From Ruminococcus sp. (GTDB taxonomy: Bacteria; Bacillota; Clostridia; Oscillospirales; Ruminococcaceae): 64,000 nucleotides of DNA. The stretch is from positions 1 to 64,000 of the forward strand of contig JAIDUG010000005.1 of NCBI GenBank assembly GCA_029060305.1, written 5' to 3'. Under the pieces are notes generated by a model that saw only the letters and a list, made by a program, of their open reading frames with translations, was not told the origin of the DNA and did not search any database. The translations under genes were made by a program, and so were the position numbers. Positions 1 through 11,642 of the stretch are shown piece after piece; position 1 is the first letter of the stretch; every line of letters starts with the position of its first letter.

Positions 1-50
1 TCTCCCAACTTAGAACTTTGCGTTCTTTCATTAGTGCCTAATCTTTTCAA

Positions 51-740
51 TCAGGAACGCATCGCACCAAGATTGATGAGTGCAAGCTCCATAAAACGAC
101 CTATTGCAATGTTGGCTTCTTCAGTAGTCATTCCCTGAGTATTGTCTATTCCAATCTGATTGGCAACAGGACCATTCACGTACATCATTGGAGTAAGTTT
201 TCCGGATTTCAACGAATTGAGATAGTTACTGTCGCTCAGTGCCTCAGTAAACGCAATACATATCGGCAGATGTTCCGGCGAACAGCCTGCCATAATTGCA
301 TTCGCTGTAACCTGATATGTTTTTACTTTTCTGCCGTTGATTGTTGCAACTACATCATCATATCCGTAAGAAGAATAACCGATAAATTTTTCCGCTTTTA
401 ACTTTGTGGGCGGTACTACCGGCAGACCGTCTGTCATACCCTGCTCCCTGAAATATTCCTCTACTTCTCCGTATGTTCCGATAAACAACGGAGGATATGA
501 CTTGTCATATTTACTGCTCGGCGAAATTATCGGAAATCTGTTATTTTCGGGTTCAATCAAATCGTACTGGTCTTCAAGAATGCCGAGGCTCTGATATGTT
601 TTTCCCTGTGCTTCGTATTCGTCTTCGTAACCGTCTTTAAGTACAGCAGAATGAGCCGAAAGAGTAGCAGACATAAAACTTGTTACAATCACCAAAGACG
701 AAAGTGCAGAGAATGTATGTTTAAAATATTTGAATTTCAT
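51..740 (-). CDS. exported DGLPVVPPT-domain protein (UGSC-cluster partner), apparently C-terminally short
   Basis: ORF with signal peptide (MKFKYFKHTFSALSSLVIVTSFMSATLSA) and motif MTDGLPVVPPT...ANAIMAGCSPEHLPICIAF shared with the ORF at 774-1934; stop is TGA at 51-53. Confidence 0.6.
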   Translation of the reverse strand: MKFKYFKHTFSALSSLVIVTSFMSATLSAHSAVLKDGYEDEYEAQGKTYQSLGILEDQYDLIEPENNRFPIISPSSKYDKSYPPLFIGTYGEVEEYFREQGMTDGLPVVPPTKLKAEKFIGYSSYGYDDVVATINGRKVKTYQVTANAIMAGCSPEHLPICIAFTEALSDSNYLNSLKSGKLTPMMYVNGPVANQIGIDNTQGMTTEEANIAIGRFMELALINLGAMRS

Positions 741-773
741 AATATAATCCTTTCTGACTTTTTGTAAACAGCT

Positions 774-1934
774 TTATTCCGGCAGATAATAATTACTGAT
801 TGGACTATATCCCTCATTCGCAACCAGTTTATCCCAGTTTCGAGGAAGATTAACATTAAATGAACAGGTGTCACCGCCTGGCATAATCTGTATCTGACTA
901 CTGATATTTCCACCGGTTATTACAAACCCTGTATTGTTTGCTTCAATAGTCTGAGTTGTATCAATTATGTCAAAAGGCACAATTTCCCTGAGCCATTCCG
1001 GAACAGGCGTCTGTGAAACGTAATCCCTTTCAACGTTTTCTGTAGAAACTCCTTTTTTTATGTCGTTGTAATGCTGGTCAAAAGTGGTGTTCATATGGAT
1101 TTTTGAACCTGTATTAGCCCAGTAATGTGCATATGTACGCATCCAGAGAGGTCGGCGTGCAGTATCTATGAGGGTATCTTTCAAATCCGTCTTTGAACTG
1201 CAACTCTTTGCGATAGTTTCAGCCACGTCCTTTGTGAGCCATATCATACGTGCCTCACGAGGATTTGTGTTGCCGAGACCATTCTGTTGTTTTTCGGTAA
1301 CGTCCCAAGAAAGAAGCTGTATTGCTTTATCGGGGTCTTTTGTACCTACGTCTATAGGATTTCCCCACGTAAGAGTAGAGCCACAAGTTACTACACTTGT
1401 ATTGAGGTCGTAACCTTTTTCAACATGGTAAGGATTCCATCCTATATCAATACAGGCCTGTTCATCTTCTGCAAAAGCAATCGGCAACATATATCCGAAA
1501 GTACCCATTCGGTTTTCCTTGATTTTATATCCGGCGAGGTTAAGCATAGCAAGCGAAACAAATCTGCCTAAAAGTTTGTTGGCTTCCTGATTAATCATTC
1601 CGTTGTCATAAGAAATGCCGAGCTGTCGTGCTATCGGACCGCTTACAAGGACGTATGGTGTCCAGCCGTGAGTGCTTGCAAGCGACTTATAGAAATTACC
1701 GTTTGCAAAACATCTTGTAATCGCAATACACAACGGCATATATTCTGGCGGACAGCCTGCCATAATTGCGTTGACTGCAACGTGATAAGCAAGTATTTCT
1801 CTGTTTGCCGGTGGTACGTCCTGTACTTCACCGTTTCTTGTATTGATAATATCTGTAGCCTTATATGTAGTATATTGCAGATAGTATTCAACCTTTTCCC
1901 TCGTAGGCGGTACAACCGTAAGACCGTCTGACAT
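774..1934 (-). CDS. DGL.VVPPT-domain protein, probably the C-terminal half of a longer ORF that begins at 2735
   Basis: 386-aa ORF; in the same frame as ORF 2040-2735, separated by one TAG and 35 sense codons with no ATG/GTG/TTG. Confidence 0.6.
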   Translation of the reverse strand: MSDGLTVVPPTREKVEYYLQYTTYKATDIINTRNGEVQDVPPANREILAYHVAVNAIMAGCPPEYMPLCIAITRCFANGNFYKSLASTHGWTPYVLVSGPIARQLGISYDNGMINQEANKLLGRFVSLAMLNLAGYKIKENRMGTFGYMLPIAFAEDEQACIDIGWNPYHVEKGYDLNTSVVTCGSTLTWGNPIDVGTKDPDKAIQLLSWDVTEKQQNGLGNTNPREARMIWLTKDVAETIAKSCSSKTDLKDTLIDTARRPLWMRTYAHYWANTGSKIHMNTTFDQHYNDIKKGVSTENVERDYVSQTPVPEWLREIVPFDIIDTTQTIEANNTGFVITGGNISSQIQIMPGGDTCSFNVNLPRNWDKLVANEGYSPISNYYLPE

Positions 1935-2039
1935 CTCATTTACCTCATAAAATTGCTGTACACGCTCGTGTGAACCTGTAAATACAATATCGTCATAATT
2001 TACACCGGCAACATCTCCGGCGATTCTGTCCTTTTCAGC

Positions 2040-2735
2040 CTAAGTAATCTGTGTTGTAAGGGCTTTTACAATCTGAGGGTACAGATTTTCACGAGCCTTT
2101 TTCTGCTGTACTTCCGTTGTATCGCTTGCGAATGCCCCAGGGTATGAAGCAGTTCTAACAACGGGTACACCTCTGTTGTAGCCTGTTGATTCAATCTGCG
2201 GTACAAACGCTTCTGCTCCGACTACAACAGCCGGAATCCCTGCATATTCAGCAGCAAGACCGTTGCCTGTTTCCTTTACTGTACAGATACCGCAACCGCA
2301 GTTACCGGAAATTACAGCGTCAATCTTGTATTCCTTGAGTTTCTGCTGAAACTCCTTTGATTTGTCGCTGATACTGTTAGGATTAAATGTGCCACTTTTT
2401 CCGATTTCGTCGGTCATATAGAATGTAGTACAGCCGTATTCGTTTTTTAACATATCACTGATAACCTGATGTGTTACGGAAGCTGAAAAACTTCCGCCGA
2501 CAAGGGCTATTCTTTTTCCTTTCAGTGAATCAAGACGGGCAGGCTGTTCAATAGGAGTTATTGACGACCCTGACGGTACAGGCGACAAAATCTGATATTC
2601 GTTTTTTATCGGTTCAGCGTTTGAGGCTTCAATGTTGACTGCAAAACATTGTGCTGTATTTGTAACAGCAAAACCGGTTATACAGGTTACTGCAAGTGTA
2701 ACTGACAGTAATCTTTTAAAAAAGTTACGTTTCAT
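2040..2735 (-). CDS. exported UGSC-family-like protein (Cys form), unknown function
   Basis: Signal peptide; motif AVISGNCGCGICTVKETGNGLAAEYAGIPAVVVGAEAF resembles UGSC-type (seleno)proteins with Cys in place of Sec. Confidence 0.55.
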   Translation of the reverse strand: MKRNFFKRLLSVTLAVTCITGFAVTNTAQCFAVNIEASNAEPIKNEYQILSPVPSGSSITPIEQPARLDSLKGKRIALVGGSFSASVTHQVISDMLKNEYGCTTFYMTDEIGKSGTFNPNSISDKSKEFQQKLKEYKIDAVISGNCGCGICTVKETGNGLAAEYAGIPAVVVGAEAFVPQIESTGYNRGVPVVRTASYPGAFASDTTEVQQKKARENLYPQIVKALTTQIT

Positions 2736-2848
2736 AAAACTGTCCTTTCCTTAAAAATTTCAACATACTCATTCAGTTTCAGGTGAATGGCTTTCTATAA
2801 CAGTATAAACTGCAATTATTAAAATCAGATTAAAAAAATCATAAAATA

Positions 2849-2898
2849 AAAAAAATCCGTTCAATCAGCAACAAACATTCTGAACGGATTTTTTATTT
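2849..2898. terminator. bidirectional intrinsic terminator
   Basis: AAAAATCCGTTCA...TGAACGGATTTTTT inverted repeat. Confidence 0.75.
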
Positions 2899-4250
2899 TA
2901 TTTGTTTTTTGAGAGGTAAAGCGTGAAACAACTTCCCTTTCCGAGCTGACTTTCAACCTTGATTGTACCACCGTGTTTTTTTGCAATTTTTAAAGCTATC
3001 GGCATTCCAAGTCCATAACCGCTACTGTTTCGTGAAGAATCAGATTTAAACAAGCGTGTAAAAACTTTATTCTTTTCCTCTTCCGTCATACCGATACCGT
3101 TGTCTTTTACTTTTACAAAAACAAAATCGTCTATTTCGCCGGTTTCAACCTTGATTACTGTATCGTCACGACTGAATTTTACAGCATTTGAAATAAGGTT
3201 TGTTACCGCTATTGTAACAAGACTGATATTCCCCGAAGTTTCTGATTTGCCGACGTTTGTTATATTAAAACTGATTTTACAATCGGGTAATCTGCACTGT
3301 TCAGCTTCACATACAGCAGAAACAATTTCCGTCAAATCAATAAATTCCTGCATTTCCTCTTTGTCGCCCGATTCAAGACGAGACAGCATAAGCAATGTAA
3401 TGACGAGTTCCTGCATTTTTTTTGCCTGTTTCAAAATCACCTCAAAGGACTTTTTTTCCTCAGCAGAAAGTTCCATATTATTCAGCATATACTGACTCTG
3501 AGCCTTGATTACAGCAACAGGAGTTTTTAATTCGTGTGCAACATCTGCGGAAAACTGTTCCTGCTGGTCAAAAATTTCATTCATGCGGTCTAACATACGA
3601 TTGTTAGCTTTTATAAGAGAGTTGATTTCCTTGTAATAACCGCTTTCTTCCATATGTTCATCTGACAAATGTGAAGTACCGATTTTCGCAACACTTGTTT
3701 CTATATCCTTTATAGAATGTTTGAAACGTTTAAGGGCGTAAAGCATTGCTACAGTCAATACTGCAAACACAACTATCATTCCGCCAAAAGTTATGACCTT
3801 GACAGGAATATAATTTTTCAGAATATCAGTTTCGCTGACATATGCCCTTACAAATCCGTTATCAGATATAGTATATTTTATATCTCTGTCAATATAGTAA
3901 TATGTAATTTTTCCTGCCTCGACCTTTGCAGGTGCAAACGCTCTTTTTGGATTAATTTTTACTCCGTCAGGAGCTGAACCCCATATTACATTCCTTTTGC
4001 CGTCAATAATAACAATATACATATCAGCGTATTTTTTATCAATTCTGCTTTCGTCAACACTAAGTATTCCATTATCGTTCACAATATTATCGGAGAGACT
4101 TGTAACCTGTCGTGTAAGACTACTTCTTATATCAAGCTCAACGGACTGGTTAATATATAAATGGACAAACAAAGCCATAATGGAAAATATTATTATTTCG
4201 GATATAAACCATATTGTCATTATGTAGGTCATAACAGACCGGTTTTTCAT
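2898..4250 (-). CDS. sensor histidine kinase
   Basis: TM segments, HAMP-like linker, H-box DVAHELKTPVAVIK, ATPase motifs NLISNAVKFS / DNGIGM / GYGLGMPIA. Confidence 0.93.
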   Translation of the reverse strand: MKNRSVMTYIMTIWFISEIIIFSIMALFVHLYINQSVELDIRSSLTRQVTSLSDNIVNDNGILSVDESRIDKKYADMYIVIIDGKRNVIWGSAPDGVKINPKRAFAPAKVEAGKITYYYIDRDIKYTISDNGFVRAYVSETDILKNYIPVKVITFGGMIVVFAVLTVAMLYALKRFKHSIKDIETSVAKIGTSHLSDEHMEESGYYKEINSLIKANNRMLDRMNEIFDQQEQFSADVAHELKTPVAVIKAQSQYMLNNMELSAEEKKSFEVILKQAKKMQELVITLLMLSRLESGDKEEMQEFIDLTEIVSAVCEAEQCRLPDCKISFNITNVGKSETSGNISLVTIAVTNLISNAVKFSRDDTVIKVETGEIDDFVFVKVKDNGIGMTEEEKNKVFTRLFKSDSSRNSSGYGLGMPIALKIAKKHGGTIKVESQLGKGSCFTLYLSKNK

Positions 4251-4918
4251 TCTGCTTTTAATTGGTAACCAACTCCCCTGACAGTATGTATCATTTTCTT
4301 GTCATAACCGTCATCTATCTTTTTACGCAGATAACGGATATATACATCAATGATATTTGAACAGTTTTCGCTGTCCAGATGCCACAGATTGTTTTCAATC
4401 TGTTCTCTTGTCACAACTAATCCTTTATTCCTCACAAGGTACAGCAACAACTGAAATTCCTTTGCGGAAAGTGAAATCGGCTTGTCTTTACGGAAAACTG
4501 TATAATCATTACAGTTGACAATCAGCTCACCGCAACGGTAAATATTTTCACGTGTTTCAACTTTTTTTCTGAGCATTACACGTATGCGTGCAAGAAGTTC
4601 ATCAAAGTCAAATGGTTTTGAAATATAGTCATCTGCTCCCGAATCAAGTCCACGGATAATATCTTTTTTTGAATCTCTCGCAGTAAGAAACAGTACAGGA
4701 ATCTGTATTCCATTGTTTCTTATTCTTTCAAGCAAATCAAAACCGTTAAGTTTCGGGAGCATGACATCAAGTATTGCACCGTCATATTCTCCCAGTGATA
4801 AATACTCATAAGCCTCTTCACCGTCATAACAAGAATCAACAACATATCCGTTGACAGACAGTTCTTTTGCTATTATTTCATTCAGGTCTCTTTCGTCCTC
4901 AACCACAAGTAATTTCAT
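4247..4918 (-). CDS. OmpR/PhoB-family response regulator
   Basis: Receiver domain MKLLVVEDERDLNEII...DVMLP...KPFDFDELLARI and C-terminal winged helix; overlaps the kinase by 4 nt. Confidence 0.95.
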   Translation of the reverse strand: MKLLVVEDERDLNEIIAKELSVNGYVVDSCYDGEEAYEYLSLGEYDGAILDVMLPKLNGFDLLERIRNNGIQIPVLFLTARDSKKDIIRGLDSGADDYISKPFDFDELLARIRVMLRKKVETRENIYRCGELIVNCNDYTVFRKDKPISLSAKEFQLLLYLVRNKGLVVTREQIENNLWHLDSENCSNIIDVYIRYLRKKIDDGYDKKMIHTVRGVGYQLKAE

Positions 4919-4979
4919 GACCGTTATCACCCTTTTCTGATTATTTTGTTATTATAGCATAATATATATTATTTGTCAA

Positions 4980-5014
4980 TAAAAAAGGAACGACTTAAAA
5001 TCGTTCCTTTCTTA
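4980..5014. terminator. intrinsic terminator
   Basis: AAAAAAGGAACGACTTAAAATCGTTCCTTTCTTATTTT. Confidence 0.7.
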
Positions 5015-5036
5015 TTTTCCGCATTTTTTCAGAATA

Positions 5037-8000
5037 TTATCCGAGGAATTTCTGAAGAACAGAAATAAATATATCCATATCCAAAGGTTTTGCAATATGT
5101 GCATTCATACCGCATTTGAAAGCCGTTTCTTTATCATCTTCCAATGCGTTAGCAGTCATTGCAATAATCGGAATAGTCTGCACGTCTTTTCTTGACATAG
5201 AACGGATAGTACGGGTTGCTTCATAACCGTTCATCACCGGCATTTGTACGTCCATGAGAATAGCATCGTAATAATATTCCTCTGACTGTTCCATCATTGA
5301 TACTGCATCTGTTCCGTCCGGAGCAGTTTCTGTCAGGAAACCTGTTTCCTCAAGGATTACTTCTGCAATTTCACGGTTCAGCTCATTGTCCTCTACAAGC
5401 AGGATTCTTTTTCCCGTAAAGTCTGCTTTTGTCCATTCCGGAGTATTTTCCTGTTTTTCTGTAAGATGATTAGTGGCAAGTAATACTGTCTTCAAATCAG
5501 ACATAAACAAGGGCTTTGCACAGAATGCAGTCACACCGGCGGATTTTGCTTCTTCTTCAATATCTGTCCATTCATATGCGGTAAGAATAATAATGGAGGC
5601 ATTGTTTCCGACTATTTCACGAATTTTTCGGGTTGTTTCCACACCGCTGAGTATGGGCATCTGCCAGTCAATAATGAATGTATGATAAGGGTCACCGTCG
5701 TCAAAAGCACGTTTCGCACGGTATACTGCTTCTTTGCCTGATGTTGTCCATTCGGAACGCATACCAAGCTGTTGTAGCATACGGCAGGCACTGTCGCAGG
5801 TATTCAGGTCATCGTCGACGACCATTGCACGTATACCTTCCAGTTGTTTGATATTTGATGTAGTCTGTTCCGGATTTTCCTGTAGTCTCAGTTCAATCTC
5901 AACCGTGAACACACTGCCTTTACCAGTTTCGCTTTCCACGTTTATAGTGCCGTTCATCATTTCCACGATATTTTTAGTAATTGCCATACCAAGTCCCGTG
6001 CCTTGTATGCCACTTTGAGTTGCAGTAAATTCACGTTCAAAAGGGTCAAAGATATGTTTGACAAATTCCGGAGACATACCGATTCCGGTATCTTTTACAA
6101 TAAAACGATAAATTCCATATCCTTGACGGTAGGAATGTTCCTGAATAATACGGAAAGAAATCTTTCCCTCGGCTGGTGTATACTTTACAGCGTTACTCAG
6201 CAGATTAATAAACACCTGATTGAGTTTGAGAGGGTCTGCAATAATATCCTCATTGATTACCTCAAATGTATCAATAAATAATTCCAGTTGTTTTGCTTTG
6301 ACCTGTGGCTGAACGATATTGACAAGATTGTGAATGATTTCAGAGATATTGCATTCCTGTTCTTTTATCTGCACTTTACCGCTTTCGATTCTGCTCATAT
6401 CCAGTATATCATTGATAAGGCTAAGCAAATGGTTACTGGAAGCGAGCACTTTCTGTAGACAGTCAAGAACCTGCTCCTTGTTGTTGATATGATTTACCGC
6501 AATAGTTGAAAATCCGATTATTGCATTCATAGGCGTGCGTATATCATGCGACATATTGGAAAGAAACGTTGTTTTCGCCGTATTTGCGTGCTGTGCCTGC
6601 ATCAGTGCCTCCTGAAGTGCCTGTGTCTGTTCACGTTGCTGTTTAACCTGCTCAGTAATATCCTTTGAAATTACCATAACCATAATATCGCCCGTATTAT
6701 CATCTTTTGCCATAGCAAAGGACTGTCGCACACAATTCAAATCTGTACTGAAACCTTTGCTCCAGTATTCCGCAACAACTTCCCTTTCACCCTGTTCAAA
6801 TCGTTTCAAGAGATATTCCGTATTCACAATATCAGAATAGCTTTCTAGCGATTCCGGCAAAACATACTGTTTCCACGCTTCAAAGAAATCGGAAACCTTG
6901 CAAGGAACTGTCATATTCAGCTTTGAAAGAAAAGAAATCTGCTTTCCGTTGATTATTCCGACTATTTCCTGTTCAATCAAATCCTTTGTCAGATTGAACT
7001 CACAGTTACAGAAAGAATTTGACATAATTGCAACCTGATACTGTCGCTCTTTTCGATTGGCACGTGACCTCTCTTCCTGTATACGCAACTCTTTTTCCTT
7101 AATCTCCGTTGTATTCTGACGTGTAAACATTGCTTTGACAGCCCTACCGTCTTTTCGTTCCAGACAAACAACATTGATATGCTCCCACTCAGAGCGACCA
7201 TTGCGTATAACGTGCAGTTCGTGCCTGAGGTCGTTATGTTCCGACATAGCTTCAACAATAGAATTTCTGTCCATAAAATCAATGACATCTTGTTTAAAAG
7301 CATCATCTGCCGTCTGAATGAAATGATTAATCAACATCTGATATGGTCCGTCACTGGGAATCATACCGTCAAGTGACTTTGTACCTGCAAGATAATGATA
7401 AGTGTTCTTTTCAAAATCCACCATAACAAATCGGGTAAACAGCGTATTCACACCGCTGATGATATATCCCATTTCCTGATTTTCAGTTTCCAGTTGTTTG
7501 TGTTTACGTCCGGAACAGATAAAAACAATCGTAATATAAACAATAAACATAACAACAAGCATAATCTCCAACTGATTTACTGCCGAATACCCTTCTTCAA
7601 TCATAGTTTGCGTTACATTTTTCGGAAAAGTCTGTACAAAAACAAGATTATTGTCTGAAAGATATGTAACATATACGTTATCCACCTTGCTTGAATTGTC
7701 ACAAACAAAAACTCCTGTATCACCGTTTTCAAAGACCTGCTGAATCTGCTTCACCGTCGTAACGTCAATCATATTTTTTTCTGTCAGAATATCTGAAAGC
7801 TGTCCGGTATAAGCGATATTTTCAGAATCAGCAATCACTCTGCCGTCACGTGAACAAAGAAAGACCTGTGCGTTTTCCCCGAAATAAGTAGTTGTAAGCA
7901 TATTTTTCAGGTATTCTTCTGCAAGAAATGCACCACGCAATACACCGATAATCTGCTCGTCAAGGCAAACAGAAGCATAAAAACAAATCATGGATTCATC

Positions 8001-8435
8001 GAAAAAATAAGGGTCGTATATAATTTCAATTCCATTGTTTCCGCTGATACCGTCATTATAGAATCCTCTTTGTCTCGCATCGGCAGTACGTCCGTCGGAG
8101 GCATAGTCCACACCGTTTTTATCTGTAAACATAACAGCGTCAAAATATGAATTTTTCTCTATTTGTTTCAGCATATCCGTTGTTACTACTGATTCCGTCA
8201 GACTTTCACCTGCAAAATATGCGTAAGTATTGATTTGCCGTAATGCATTGCTCAGCTCCTCGTCAATCTGTTCTGCTTTGAGATGTCCCGAATCTGTCGC
8301 ATACGCCTTGTTCTGTTTTTCGATACGATTACTTGTTTTTATACCGAATCTTAAAAACAAGAAAAACACAGCAATCAGAATCAGCAGAGCAAATGCAATT
8401 TCCTGTTTAAAAAAAACTTTTTTTATTTTTTTCAT
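5037..8435 (-). CDS. hybrid sensor histidine kinase with extracellular sensor region and two receiver domains
   Basis: H-box NMSHDIRTPMNAIIGFS, HATPase motifs, two REC domains (IDWQMP, MDVQMPVMNG), two TM segments. Confidence 0.93.
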   Translation of the reverse strand: MKKIKKVFFKQEIAFALLILIAVFFLFLRFGIKTSNRIEKQNKAYATDSGHLKAEQIDEELSNALRQINTYAYFAGESLTESVVTTDMLKQIEKNSYFDAVMFTDKNGVDYASDGRTADARQRGFYNDGISGNNGIEIIYDPYFFDESMICFYASVCLDEQIIGVLRGAFLAEEYLKNMLTTTYFGENAQVFLCSRDGRVIADSENIAYTGQLSDILTEKNMIDVTTVKQIQQVFENGDTGVFVCDNSSKVDNVYVTYLSDNNLVFVQTFPKNVTQTMIEEGYSAVNQLEIMLVVMFIVYITIVFICSGRKHKQLETENQEMGYIISGVNTLFTRFVMVDFEKNTYHYLAGTKSLDGMIPSDGPYQMLINHFIQTADDAFKQDVIDFMDRNSIVEAMSEHNDLRHELHVIRNGRSEWEHINVVCLERKDGRAVKAMFTRQNTTEIKEKELRIQEERSRANRKERQYQVAIMSNSFCNCEFNLTKDLIEQEIVGIINGKQISFLSKLNMTVPCKVSDFFEAWKQYVLPESLESYSDIVNTEYLLKRFEQGEREVVAEYWSKGFSTDLNCVRQSFAMAKDDNTGDIMVMVISKDITEQVKQQREQTQALQEALMQAQHANTAKTTFLSNMSHDIRTPMNAIIGFSTIAVNHINNKEQVLDCLQKVLASSNHLLSLINDILDMSRIESGKVQIKEQECNISEIIHNLVNIVQPQVKAKQLELFIDTFEVINEDIIADPLKLNQVFINLLSNAVKYTPAEGKISFRIIQEHSYRQGYGIYRFIVKDTGIGMSPEFVKHIFDPFEREFTATQSGIQGTGLGMAITKNIVEMMNGTINVESETGKGSVFTVEIELRLQENPEQTTSNIKQLEGIRAMVVDDDLNTCDSACRMLQQLGMRSEWTTSGKEAVYRAKRAFDDGDPYHTFIIDWQMPILSGVETTRKIREIVGNNASIIILTAYEWTDIEEEAKSAGVTAFCAKPLFMSDLKTVLLATNHLTEKQENTPEWTKADFTGKRILLVEDNELNREIAEVILEETGFLTETAPDGTDAVSMMEQSEEYYYDAILMDVQMPVMNGYEATRTIRSMSRKDVQTIPIIAMTANALEDDKETAFKCGMNAHIAKPLDMDIFISVLQKFLG

Positions 8436-8582
8436 TTTGTCAGTACCACCCCTTTTTACAAATTTATTATAACATATACTGTTATATTTGTCAAATTTTT
8501 ATGATGGAACATTTATATTTTCTGATAAAATTATATAATCAGGGTATCATACAAAGACAAATGAATACTGTTTAAGCATAAT

Positions 8583-9098
8583 TTATATGTTTTTTTCAGC
8601 CCAGTCAGCCACCTTATTTTTAGAGTTTTCAGCTTCACAGCCACGAACTGAAAGCCCTTTTTTCAGTACAGCACCCTTGCATATTTTCTTCAAATCACGT
8701 TCACTGCTACCCATTCCGCTACCCTCATTTGTACAGAATGGAATTACAGTTTTGCCGTAAAAATCATACTTTTCAAGCAGTGTGAACATACACATAGGCA
8801 TAGTACCCCACCAGTTAGGATAGCCTACAAAGATAATATCATAATCTCCGAAATTTTCAGGATAAGACTTGATTTCCGGACGTGCATCTGTACGGAGTTC
8901 AGCTTTTGCCTCCTCGATACAGGTCATATAACTTTCGGAATAAGGCTTGACGGTATCAACCTCAAACAAATCTCCACCGACAGTTTCCTGAATAAATTCC
9001 GCAACACGTTCCGTATTGCCTTTACTGATATTTTTCAGACCACCATTCCAGTAATTTTCACCCTTACGTGAATAGTAAACAATTAAAATTTTTGCCAT
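8583..9098 (-). CDS. flavodoxin family protein
   Basis: MAKILIVYYSRKGENYWNGG...GNTERVAEFI...VGYPNWWGTMP. Confidence 0.88.
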   Translation of the reverse strand: MAKILIVYYSRKGENYWNGGLKNISKGNTERVAEFIQETVGGDLFEVDTVKPYSESYMTCIEEAKAELRTDARPEIKSYPENFGDYDIIFVGYPNWWGTMPMCMFTLLEKYDFYGKTVIPFCTNEGSGMGSSERDLKKICKGAVLKKGLSVRGCEAENSKNKVADWAEKNI

Positions 9099-9130
9099 AG
9101 TATTTACCTCCATAAATTTATATTAAAATA

Positions 9131-11140
<2,010 letters not shown>

Positions 11141-11642
11141 TTAAATCAGTAATTGTAACATATAGTTTTATTTTACCATATTTTTTAACAAATGTCAATA
11201 AAAACGTTTGTAAATTTATGCAGAAACAACAGTCTTTATGAAAATAGTCGACATTTTCCGGTTACAATCTGTAATTAATAACAATATTATTACAAAAGCG
11301 TATAAAGCTGTATTTTTCGCTAAAAATAAGGAAATAAATTTTTCAGAAAGCGGGATTAACACAAAGTATAGTCCGTAATGTTTCACTATTTTGTATCTGT
11401 TGTAATTATTCTGTAACTATTTACAGATATATTTTTTTATTTATATATTATTTATTTAATCTGAATTAATATTTTATTAATGATGTTTTGTGTATTTTTG
11501 CTGTATTATGTATTTTTTCAACACTTGTTTTTAGGCGTAAAATGGAAATGTTTCTGAAAGTATTGCCATTTTTGATAATATATGCTATTATTATCACAGT
11601 CAAAAAGACAGCCGAAAAAATTTCGGAGAAAGGATTTAATCA

